A stretch of 64,000 nt of DNA. Source: Acanthochromis polyacanthus. Taxonomy: Eukaryota; Chordata; Actinopteri; Pomacentridae. The translations under genes were made by a program, and so were the position numbers. Numbering within the stretch: position 1 is the stretch's first letter; each line of letters starts with the position of its first letter. The notes beneath the pieces were generated by a model. The model saw nothing but the letters and a program-made list of their open reading frames with translations. It was not told the origin of the DNA and ran no database searches. The stretch is from assembly GCF_021347895.1 (NCBI RefSeq), contig NC_067117.1, forward strand, positions 14,603,858 through 14,667,857, given 5' to 3'. Below are positions 44,401 to 55,249 of this stretch, one piece after another.

Positions 44401-46070
44401 AACTTAATGTGATCAAGAATCATCATTAAACATTGTTCAAATTATTTTGGGATCAATTAACATCAAAATTAGCATTTGATTAGGCATCTTGCTGGAATTT
44501 TTCAGCCATAGAAATGAGAAACTGACATCTGTGCTGTGTCTTCTTGCTGAACTCTGAGTGGTCGTTTTATTTCTGCATATATCTGATAAACTGTCCTACA
44601 CACCACTCCTTCTCCTACATCTTGTATTATTGCACCTGGTTAAGGTTATTAAGAGTTACAAACCATAGTTATTTACTGACATTATTTCGGAGAAGAATCT
44701 AAGTGAAGTTGTTGATTTGGCATCCATATGCTGCACTAAATGAATAATGTAACCATGGAGAACTGAATACTGGTTGTCACTTGCTGTCTCTGCTCTGGCT
44801 TTAATGCTTCTTAAGACTCTACACATTTGCCGTGATGACAAGACTGAGCTTTTAGTTTTTGCACGACTAACTTATATTTTAAACTGGGATTCTGCACAGA
44901 CAGATGCTGTGAATTAAGTCGCTGTTATCAGTGTAAACAGGGGAGCTCTGTGCGCCATGTTGTCAGGTGGAGTGTTGGAAAGCTGCACTGATCCTAAGGA
45001 CATACTGTACAATGTCATGTTTGTCTACATCTGAATTGTTTGTGTTCCTTTCCTCAGGGATCAAAAAGGAAATACATCTAAGACTATACTCAGAGCAACT
45101 TTCAAACAGGAGAACCCACACTGCTCATACACTCCTCGTCTCATGCAGGCCAGTGGTTTAAAAGTCCGGGCCAGCTGTCCAAACAGAGCGAAACTGAATT
45201 CAATATCGGAGGAACTTATGATCTGCACATTCATTTAGAAAGAGTTTAGATGTATTATTGCATCTTAGTGTTCATAAAATGAGGTATTTTTGTCTTATAT
45301 TTATTTGCTGCTCCATGAATGCTTTGGATATTTCTCCCATTGGGCCTTTAAGACAAACTTTCTGATACTATCTGCTTGGAGCTATTAGGCTGAGCCTCAG
45401 TGTGTTATTAACCAACACAACATATATTTATGTTTTTTCTTTTTGTTTTTGTTGTACTTTGCCAATTTCTTCTGGTGTAAGGAGAAATCAGATAATGCCG
45501 GTATATTTACCTGTAAATGCTGCTAAATGTACCAGTAGTTAGAAATGTTTTACATAAATAGTCTCTGTGCTTTCTTTAATTACATACTCTCTCCCTGCTG
45601 TTCCCATGGAATTTGTATTGTGTATTTGTCTTTGCTTAAACGTTATATTTGTATATCATGCCTTGTGCAGATACAGGAGTTTAATGACGCCGTAAAATTG
45701 GGTGTCCAGTCACACCAAGTTCATCCCTTGAGCAACATTGTTTGGGACTAACTTTGTCACTTGAGCCTTTCATTTTCTGGGTTCCTGTTATTGGAGTGAT
45801 TCCCCAAGGCCAAACCAAGCAGCTGGCAAAGGGAAGAAATTTGATGAGTTGTCTGTAAAAATTTGATGAACTTAGAGAAGGTGACAGACTGTGAGAATCT
45901 CTGTAATGTGATGGTTTTAGTGAAGCCTTTTGTTGTGTGCAATCCAATTTGGAGAATGTAATTTTCTGTCCTGAGTGAAAAGCAGATGTGATGACATAAA
46001 CATGGAGCGAGACCGTTGTAATCAGATAGGAAAAACATTGTTAGTTATAATTGACTCAAGTTATCAAATA
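41470..46070. other. Gene-poor tract
   Basis: AT-rich DNA with only short unrelated frames. A CTCF-like word is listed separately at 42632-42645. I see no exon with conserved coding content, no RNA gene and no intact mobile element. Confidence 0.5.
42632..42645 (+). promoter_or_regulatory. CTCF-like motif
   Basis: TCACTAGGGGGCAC matches 13 of 14 positions of the CTCF core consensus CCASYAGRKGGCRS. It is isolated in the gene-poor tract 2.2 kb after rbm5. Occupancy is unknown. Confidence 0.4.
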
Positions 46071-46076
46071 AGCTCC

Positions 46077-46602
46077 ATCGTCCTTATTTACGGGCACCAA
46101 AAAATATTGTTTCCTGTCTGGAAAAAAATCCAAAAATTCAGCAAAAAAAAATTCTCCAAATTTCTGGAAATTTGCAAAACCTTAAGGAAGAAAATTCTAA
46201 TAATTCCTTAAAAGTTTCCTTAAAAGATTTATTTTTAAAAAATCCCCCAAATTTGGCAAAAAAATCTCGTAAATATTTTCAAAAAATGAGTAAAAATCTT
46301 AAAAACATCTAAAGTGATTGCATATATATCAGTAAAACTTCTAATATTTTCTTGAAGAACATTCACAAAAAATCAACCAAAATCCAGCAAAATTTGTTGG
46401 ACTTTGGTAGATTTTTTTGTGTGAATGTTCTTAAGAAACATTTTTAACGTTTCTTTTTTCCACCAGAAAATGTTCAAAGATTTCCCAAAAATGTTGAAAA
46501 TGTGGACATCAGAAGTTTCACTGAGAAAATATTTTTTTCCCCACATTTTCAAACTTTAAAACGGGTCAATCTTGACCCCCCACAGGACGACACGAGGGTT
46601 CA
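46077..46602. mobile_element. AT-rich foldback repeat with GGGTCAA..TTGACCC terminus
   Basis: The right end carries ACGGGTCAATCTTGACCCCC followed by ACAGGACGACACGAGGGTT, a terminus common among fish interspersed repeats. The centre holds an inverted repeat: AGAACATTCACAAAAAATC near 46357 mirrors GATTTTTTTGTGTGAATGTTCT near 46410, with the intervening CCAAA/TTTGG words also paired. The left half is A-rich and the right half T-rich, as expected for a hairpin. The left terminus is degraded or displaced, so the limits are approximate. Confidence 0.5.
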
Positions 46603-46609
46603 GATGTAG

Positions 46610-49390
46610 GCATATTTACCATTTTACACTGATCAACTGCACTATCACTTCGATTCTGAAATGCAAATGTTTTTGCACATTTGTAATTTGCAACTGCAAG
46701 CAAGCTAACATCAGAGAAGCATTTAAAAAAAATTTCTATCCAGGAATATTTTTTTTCCCCTTGTCTTTGCTGCCTGCACTCTCACACACTGACCTTCTTC
46801 CCTGTTCGGGCCGCAGCGTTTCGACTCCCTCCTGGAACATCCAGGCTGGTCCTTCAGGGAATTCCTCCCACAGAGAGGAATAGTGTTCAGGACATCTCTC
46901 TGTCCTGCAGAGCGAAATGTGCATGAGTGTCTAAGTACTGCAGCACAAACTCTTTGATGGTCAAAGAGGAAGATGGGCAGGTGGCTCAAGTATGTGTTTA
47001 TGTGTGTAGGAGAGGGGACACTTTGTGAAGTTCTTTTGTAAAAACTTTCTGGGATGATTGAAGTCCGGAGAGAATAACAAACAGCAGTCCTCTGGTATGA
47101 CAGATGTCTCCTCTCGATAAATGCTTCTGAAACGCTTTCATTATTCTAACTCACTGTGTCGTTATGTAACATTTACGGTTGCTGGGAATGTGCTGTTTTT
47201 GTTTGCAGCTGATGGACCTTATTGCCGGTTGCTAGAAGTTCAAAAACATCTTCTATCGTATGAAATACAGAATATGAATGACAACATGGTTGAATGCTCC
47301 AGTAGAATCTTGCAAGTTATTCATGATTTGGTTCCAAAAGCAAGAATAAGCTTAACTTAAAGTGACCTAAAAGTGCTACAAGTGAATGAAAACTGAGCTC
47401 CTGAGCTCAAATATCAAGAGATCCCTCTCCAAGATAACCAAACCAACTCCACCTGTTGATGTAGAAAGTGTTATATAGCTGGGTAAAAGCTTGTCCCTTT
47501 ATTTGGGTTTGTTTTTGTTGAAGTATTGGGGAATTATCATTAAATAAAATCAAAACAATTAATTTTAAATATGTGCTTACATTTTCAGGTAGAGGTCATG
47601 AAGCTTAAACATTCTCCTGTCCATTTTAGTGATCACTGGCAGGTAAAAAGCTACATTCTTCTGAAATCAAAATAATGCATGATCTCATTCTCAGTTAGCA
47701 TTTTAAAATCTGTGTTTCTGAATATAACTGTGTCAACTTGGTGCTGATGTATATTTCCAAATTCCAGCTAAACATCTGTTGTCATTTTTAAGGTGGATCA
47801 TATTTTAATTCATATAAATGAACCTGATCAGCTGCACAGACATGCACTTTTCTTTAACACCTCACTCATAGGCCCCAAAGCGTCACATCTGCTGTTGTTA
47901 GTGTTAACTGTTGCATACATGAATCACCGTCACACTTGGTTCACAATGAATTAATCAAACCTTCACTGTAGTTCCACATAATGAACTATTTCATTGAAGC
48001 TCTCAGGTAATTTCATAACCACATATTTTCCACAGCGCGGCTATTTATTGCTCATCCATGAGTGGGCCGTGCAGCAGGGATAATCACTCGGTGACTGGTC
48101 TCTTACCCAAATGATGAATGTGCCAGTAGATTGACCTTAATTGACTTTGATTGCAGCATCTTCCAACAGGGCTCAGCAAAATAAACTGAATGGGTTTAGT
48201 GGTCTGTGATGAGATCTTTTCTTCCCTTTTCTCCTAATTATGTCCACGGTTGGGGTTGATGGGCGGCCGAGGACGGGAGGAGACCACAAACCAAGCTTCT
48301 CGGCAAAGACCTCAGATGTCAGAGTCTTAATATGCTTTGCTTTTTCTAGTTCTGCCTTTAAAAGTCGAAATCCACTTATGTATTTATTCCAAAGGTACAA
48401 GCTGTTGAAGTGTTACATATTTTTTCTGACCTCCCAGAAGTCACAGACGGCCATTGTTTTCAGAAATCCATTGAAAGTTGTTCAGAAGACTTCACTGCTT
48501 TGTTGATGTGATGTAATAGGTTGAATGCTGAGTGTAATGCTTTATTGTTCGTACAAAGATGGCTTAGCAATATCTATGCAACTTTTGAAAATGAAATCAT
48601 CATCAAACAAGGAACAATTTTAAAATTACTATTTCCTTTTGAGACGATCATGTTAAAGTCAAAACAACAGCAGAATTTTCAGGACATCTTGAAGAAACTG
48701 GAAACATCTTTAATCATTCTGAGGCGTAAATGTTAATCTTTTACACCAAAATTAATTTCAGTTCAGTGTGATGCCTTCAAAATGGAAGGAGGAATAATGC
48801 AAGGTTGCCTGCATGTGCTTTTAAATCAGAAATAACAAACTTAGCAGTATAATTAGCCTACAAATTCTTGGTCAGTGTTCTTTGTACTGATCTGTGTTAG
48901 GTACTATGATGTTAATTTCATAGGGCAAAAGAAGAATTTGTCTGATCAACATGTGCATCATACTTGATTGGTGTTGTCCTGCCAACTAATTGTGAAAACA
49001 CTTAAACCACATGATGTCTGCCAGTGTTGAGCCAAGAATACAGACTGTTTGTCAAAGTTGACCTCTGATCTCTGTATGAAGACAAAGACTTCGGTCAGAC
49101 AGAAATTATTTTTATTGAACTTTTGTGTTTTTCAGTAGACGTTAAAGAGGTGTGATTTTGTGCATTTAAAGGAAAATAATAAGAGTATGCTATTATATAA
49201 TGGAAAATGTTTGACCACAAGATCAGCTTGAAATGGTTGAACAATGCTCAGAGACTCACAACCTGAAGGGTAGTTTTTGTTCTCTTTTGCACAAAATAAG
49301 GAACACTTTAAGTGGTCCAAGCAGCATGTTGGTCAGTCGGCTTATCTGATAAAAACTAAAATAATTTCTTACCTCTTATTTCTTACCTCT
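46610..49390. other. Gene-poor tract
   Basis: Unique-looking AT-rich DNA between the foldback repeat and the second LINE copy. Short frames only; nothing recognised. Confidence 0.5.
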
Positions 49391-49399
49391 CAGGAAGAT

Positions 49400-50262
49400 G
49401 TTTCACAGAGTATCTTGGAGGAGAGAAGTGTAATGCCTATCCACGGGGGTTCCTCAAGGATCAATGCTCGGTCCCCTCCTCTTCTCAATATACACAGCCT
49501 CAGTTGGTACAATAATCCATTCTCGTGGTTTCTCATACCATTGCTATGCTGATGATACCCAGCTCTTGAATCAAACCAATTCAAACTCTGCCAGACACTT
49601 GAGTGTCATGATCGATGACCAACTAACCTTACGGCTCATGTGGCCTCTGTTGCTTGGTTGAGTTGATTCTCCCTGTACAATATCAGGAAGATCAGACCCT
49701 TCCTGTGTGAACATGCAGCTCAACTCCTGGTACAAGCTCTTGTAATATCACACATCGACTACTGTAACTCCTTACTGGCAGGCCTCTTTGCATGCATGGT
49801 CAAACCTCTTCAGATGATCCAGAATGCAGCAGCATGTCTGGTTTTCAACCAGACAAAAACAGCACGTCACCCCGCTGTCCTCATCGCTTCACTGGCTTCC
49901 AGTTGCTGCATGCAAAACATTTAAAACTGTAACACTTGAATTCAAAACTGCAATGAAAACATCTCCCTCCTAACTAAACTCTCATTTAGATCAACACTCC
50001 CTCCTGCACATTACGCTCAGCCAACAAAAGACTTCTGATACACCCACCACAACAGGACCGGTCGATAGATAGACTCTTCTCTTCTGTGGTTCCCTGGTAA
50101 TGGAATGAGTTACCAAACTCTGTTCAATCTCCTTGAGTCCTTCTCAATATTTGAGAAAAGACTAAAAACTCAGCTCTTCACTCAACACCTTTGCACTTGA
50201 CAGACTGCAACCCCCCCAAAAAACAAACAAACAAACAAACAAACAAACAAACAAACAAACAA
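49400..50262 (+). mobile_element. Decayed L2/CR1-like LINE with (CAAA)n 3' tail
   Basis: Plus-strand translation gives the reverse-transcriptase core [19 protein letters not shown] and [12 protein letters not shown], with the catalytic YADD at 49545-49556. In other frames downstream come LVQALVISHIDYCNSLLAGL and IQNAAACLVFNQ, both typical of the family. Several frameshifts and stops break the frame and the segment just after YADD is shortened. The copy ends in a (CAAA)n run at 50217-50262, which is probably its expanded 3' terminal repeat. Not functional. Confidence 0.85.
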
Positions 50263-51530
50263 ATATCCTATTGCGTCTGCACTGCCTGTAGGCACCACAG
50301 TCCTGCTATCACACTTGAACTTGTTTTATGGTTCTTATCTAGGTTTTTTTTTCTCCTGACTAGATCCTTGCTTGTGCTGTATCTACTTTCAGATGTCGCT
50401 TTGGAAAAAAACATCTGCTAAATGAAACTGTAGAATTGCACAAGATGAATTCCAGTGAAATTTTATGCAGATCTTTGTGACACAAACAGGATAAACTGTA
50501 ATCGATATTTCAGCAAATACGTTGCTTTATGAACACATTTCTGCAAAACCGATGACATTCCATCAGTCTTGAATGTACTTTGTGCTTACAGCTAATTAGG
50601 AAATGTTTGCGTGCTGCTCTAAAATAAGATGGTTACCATGATAAACTTTATACTCGATTAAATACTGCTTGCAGGACGGCAGTCACGGTGACGTAGACTT
50701 TGAATTTCATTCCAATTCATTTATTTAAATTACTTAACTGCAAATCAGCCTGCCACAGTAGGAATAGGAATGTCATGTGTGAGATAAAATGCATTAACTG
50801 CTGCAGTACTGTGCATTTGGGGTTACTGAGTTGGTATTTCTGGCCACTGGTCATCTAACTTCTGATACAGACCTTTGCTACACCCAGTTTCTATGGTTAC
50901 TCCTCACTGCACATTGCTCTTGGCAGCCAGAAAGTCCTCTGGAACACATACATCACTTTTTAAGCTGACAGGCAGGTGAGGCAAAGTGACACTGGAAGTA
51001 GAAGAACCATGGGAGAGTCCATGCAGCTGATTCTATCCCTCTAGAACCAGTCGCCAGATGTCCTTGCCCCCCCCCTCTCCTCCTTAAATTAGCATGTTAT
51101 CGTGGTTATCTGTGATTAGGAGCCACCACTTCTCTGGAGCTGAACCAAATGCCTTCATACATTTGAGATTCACTCTTTAGAACTGTAGCATACATCTGTT
51201 GAGCTCCTCTGGTGACCTCTGGGGTGCACAAGGCCACTTTCTCAGCATCTCTGGCCCTCTCCTCTCTGGGTAGCCGCCCCACCACTGGTTCAACCTCAGA
51301 ACAGATGCAGAGCCAGAGGTTAAATGTCCTCTGCATTCCACAAGGTCAAGCAGCTTCAAAGGAAACTGTGGTTTGCATCTTAAGAGGACAGGATGGCGCC
51401 GATGACGCACACAATTAAAATGCAGGTTTACAAATGAGTCAGAGTTTATGGATAATGAGTGTTTCTGGCTCTAGAATACCGTCATAAATAGTCACACACC
51501 CACACTGAAGAGGGACCTGCTCTAATTTTC
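50263..51530. other. Spacer before the CpG-rich block
   Basis: No gene or repeat was recognised. It includes a C9 run near 51066 and ordinary AT-rich sequence. Confidence 0.45.
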
Positions 51531-51539
51531 CTGCAGGTG

Positions 51540-52290
51540 AGTGTGAGTGGCTGAACATGAGCTGGAGAAGAGAGGAAAGACACGATCCCCGGAGCGGTGT
51601 GACATCAAAATCGCGCTACCGCAGATGACCTAGAAATGGAGCGTGCGCAGCCGTCCTGTGTGCGTAAGCAGCCGTGGTGGTGGCACATGGTCCTGGGTGC
51701 TGTTTACGTTGTTGATTGCGTGCCAAGAAAAGACACCGCGATTGGATCGTTTTTTATTTAATCAACAGTCGCTGTGAGGTATTTTTGGAAGCAATTAAAG
51801 GGGACACCAATCCGGCAGTTTTAAATAAAAAAACGCACCGTACGTGTGCTCTCCCTGCGCTCATTCATCATCCCTTTTGTCTCGTATTGCGCGCTCAGGC
51901 ACGACGACACGCACGTCCGTGACACAAAACCTGACACCGACACTAAAAAAACATGGTGTAAAGCAGCGGGCATGGGCTTTTAATCGATACCGATCCGCAT
52001 CTCCACACGATTAGAGAGGTGCGTGCCAAACGGGGGCTCTAGCGTCCTCTGCGCGCTCTGGCTTCACACACAAACGATCCGAGTGCGTGCGGTAGGCGGA
52101 ACCCGAACGATCTCCACATCCCACTTTTGGGGGCAAGATTACGAGGACAATTTGGTGGGAGACACATGACATTAGGGCAGCTGGGAGGGAAGGCGGTCGG
52201 ACGTAGTGAGGGAGAAGAGGCAGGACAGCGAGCCGAGGTCTGTGTGGAGATATTTGGAGTTTGGAGGAGGACGCTGCTACTTCTCTGGTA
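51540..52290 (+). promoter_or_regulatory. CpG-rich promoter-like block with candidate non-coding first exon
   Basis: CpG dinucleotides are far denser here than in the surrounding 10 kb (for example CGCGCTACCGCAG, GTGCGCAGCCG, TATTGCGCGCTCAGGCACGACGACACGCACGTCCG). It ends in a purine-rich stretch followed by a strong splice donor, TTCTCTG|GTAAGG, at 52287/52288. This looks like the start of a plus-strand gene whose next exons are beyond a long first intron, perhaps past the window edge. No coding sequence is seen, so the gene cannot be named. Orientation is inferred from the donor alone. Confidence 0.45.
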
Positions 52291-52299
52291 AGGCTCGCT

Positions 52300-54680
52300 T
52301 CGTGTGCAGCCCTTTGCAATGCATTAAACTTATGTTTCACATGTGTTGTGGGGGCATTTAAATGCTGGAGTTCATTGAAATACAATTGTGCATGTACGCA
52401 GCTTCAACCTTCACCTAAAATTAACGAAATGGGAATAGGCAAAGTGGAAGCCAAGTTAAGACAGCGTTGCTCGGTTGCTTTATTCATCCTTGGTGTAAAG
52501 AGGTGACATTCCAAACGTGCTGGTCCTCTGTGTCTCCTACTACTGAGATCCAGTGTCCTCCTTTGGACAGCACTCACTCCTTTTGCAACTCTTCTTTGTG
52601 GTTTATTTGCAAATCTGCAGGAATTATTTGGTGCACAACCGAACACACGTTTGCTCTGAGAGAGAAAACTGACCCCAGTGTCTCTCTCCGGCCACCAGGA
52701 TCAAGTGCAGTAGATGAGTCAGAGCAAACTTGGACACCAGAGACTGGAAGCTCAGTGAACCACTGCTTCCTAATGTGATACTCATTTTTCATGTCATTCC
52801 TTCAAACAGCCCAAACACGCTGTGCACTCATCATTTTCCCACTTTCACTGCACATACTTAGGAATAACAATGTCATTGCAGTGTATCTGATGTGATCCAT
52901 TTGGTTGGCTGGATTGCTGCCATGTTTGAATTTTTCAGGTTCTCACGGTTTCATCTTGGGACTCTCTGTCATATTTTAGAGTCATACTGGTGAGGCATCC
53001 GCAGCTGGTTCCTACCAGTGTGGCTACAGGTGCCATCTGGTCTTCATGTTTGGCGACGCTTCAGAGCCTGAGGGACATTTTTATGCTTTCGGTCGGATGC
53101 CAAATCTAACTAGGAAGGAAAAGCACAGCATACTGGCCATCATGTGCAGATATACAGTATCTGATGTTACTGACAGGAGGAAATGCTGCTTTTCAACACT
53201 TTTGCCTGATGTGAAGATTTCTAATGAAGGCACACTCCACTGTCTGGTGTTCAAACATAGAAGGACATTGCATGAATCCATCCAGCTTAGCGAGGTGCAA
53301 AAAAATCCCTGTTTGGATGTAACTCTGAGCAGCAGCAGCAGGGCTTGTGGAGCAAAGTCACCAGCCATTCTCTCTCCTCTGTGATGAGTCACTTCAAGGG
53401 CTTGTGGGCATCAGGTGAGTCTGTGACTGCTGGACTTGACAGGCTGCAGCAGACGAGAGCTCATGTCTGGCCTGCTTGGCCTCTGCTGCTACACTCGACT
53501 GACTCCTCTCTGTGACCCGAGCGCTTCCAGCCTCCCACCCCACCACAAAATCACAGCGTTAACACTCTGATCCAGCCTCTGCTGAGCATTGTGTATGCTG
53601 AGCTTTTGATCTGCTGTGTGATTAAAGCCCCCATTCGTCTGTTTCAGATTGTGTCCGTGTACATATGCGCACGTGTGTGTGTGGTCACGCACATGTATGT
53701 AGTGTACAGCTGTGGTTATACCGTGACACTGTGGTGTGCGAAGTAGTGTTGATCTCCATGCAGCCTTGTTCGTCATTCACTGGCTTTTCTACTATAATAG
53801 GTGAAATGATTCAATCACAACTAATTTCAGTCTGTAGCTGTTACATCTATTCAACAGCTCCAACTGTCTCCTTGAGATTCTTCCTCCTCTTTCAATCTTC
53901 AGTCTGTAGATAATCATTGCTGATGACTCCTTCTCCTGCCTCCTCTTTTCTTCAGTATTAGAGCAGACACTGGGATTCACTAAGTTTCTTATTTAATTTG
54001 ATCAAAGCTCCTCGTCCGTGAGAAATATATTTGGATCTTGCAGCGGTATTGGTTTACGTCTGCAGGAATGAAAAGAAAACATGAAGGGATTTCTCAGTCT
54101 TAGAGTGCAATGTAGTTCACTGGGAGAAGAAAGGAACACCCTGCTGCGACTTTGTCAATGGTATTAAACTATGAAAGGACATGAGCCACTGTCTGGCCTT
54201 GAGGTTTTACAGGGATTTGATTTTGATCTTTTACAACAAAAAGTCAGAAGAAAGAATTTGCTTTAACCCTTTTCTCGCGCAAAAAATACACTGTTGCATT
54301 CGCATGGTCGACATTAAACTTGGTCAGTTTCATCGATTATTTCTTTACGGCCCCTTACAAACTGACCAAAATACGATCCATGTAGTCTTTGCCCTGTGTG
54401 GTGGTTATGGATGCATCTAGTCTTTGGAACCTTTGAAAAATACATCAATCAGACCATCAACTTGTATTTCACTCTAATTCCAATCTAGTACTTCATAGAA
54501 GCATTTCTATCCCTTTAGGGTCCAGTGATTTCATGTGCGTGTCACCAGCCTTATCACAGTATTACTGCATTTTCAAAGTGCAGACTGTTTTATGAAAGAC
54601 TCGAGGACATACTGAGGGATGTCATAGATGATTTGCAGCTCGAATAAGTCCACACTGCTGAAGATAAATGCAAACCTATT
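52300..54680. other. Gene-poor tract after the CpG block
   Basis: If the CpG block is a promoter, this is the beginning of its first intron. The frames at 52467-52778 and 53046-53384 show no family resemblance and no convincing splice context. Nothing else was recognised. Confidence 0.45.
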
Positions 54681-54683
54681 GGC

Positions 54684-55248
54684 CTGATGAGCTAGCCTAG
54701 CCGCACTAGACAACCCGGCAACGAATTTAATTCTCTGCCAGGGTGGGTCTAGTTACCCTCCATAAGACTCGAGGCTGGATTCTCCTAAAACTGACCGACG
54801 AACCACCATGAAATGTAGAGTCAGAAGGCGGGCGTAACTAAATGACGACAGAGGTGTGACGATTCTGACAGAAACAACTGGCGCACAATAAACAGTTATC
54901 TTTCGACTCGGCTTTGGCCACAGCCCTTAAAGATTTGAAGCTAAAATTCAACTTGAAAGATAAACAAAGGACGGCACTGAAGTGTTTCATTGAGAAGAAA
55001 GACGTATTTGGACTTATGCCGACGGGATATGGCAAATCCTTAATATACCAGTTGGCTCTGCTGGTTCGGAAGCTAATGGGACTTAGCCACAATCCGCCGG
55101 CGCTCTAGGAACTACGTCAGCCTATTCGTTGCACTGATTGGTTGTATACCTACCCATTTGCTGCAGAGTGATTTGAAAGATAACCTTTTAGCCCGCCTCC
55201 CTTGTGCCTTCAGAACATGGGTCTAGCGCGGCTAGGCTACTGATGAGC
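54684..55248 (+). mobile_element. 547-bp TIR transposon carrying a RecQ-like helicase fragment, with 9-bp target duplication
   Basis: The element spans 54693-55239. Its ends are inverted repeats: TAGCCTAGCCGCACTAGAC on the left, and TAGCCTAGCCGCGCTAGAC when the right end is read inward, one mismatch in 19. CTGATGAGC flanks it on both sides (54684-54692 and 55240-55248), a perfect 9-bp target duplication. Inside, a plus-strand frame of about 65 codons (around 54890-55107) reads like the start of a RecQ-family helicase: NLKDKQRTALKCFIEKKDVF, then LMPTGYGKSLIYQL with the Walker A motif. No transposase is present, so it is a non-autonomous derivative. The frame lacks a nearby ATG. Confidence 0.8.
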
Positions 55249-55249
55249 T

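Noticed and set aside
52467..53384. Two roughly 105-codon plus-strand frames after the CpG block as first coding exons
   Set aside because: Neither shows family similarity, good start context or a clear donor that would link it to the candidate exon ending at 52287.
54914..55108. A host RecQ helicase gene
   Set aside because: Only about 65 codons are present, there is no ATG or splice context, and the segment lies wholly between the inverted termini of a mobile element.
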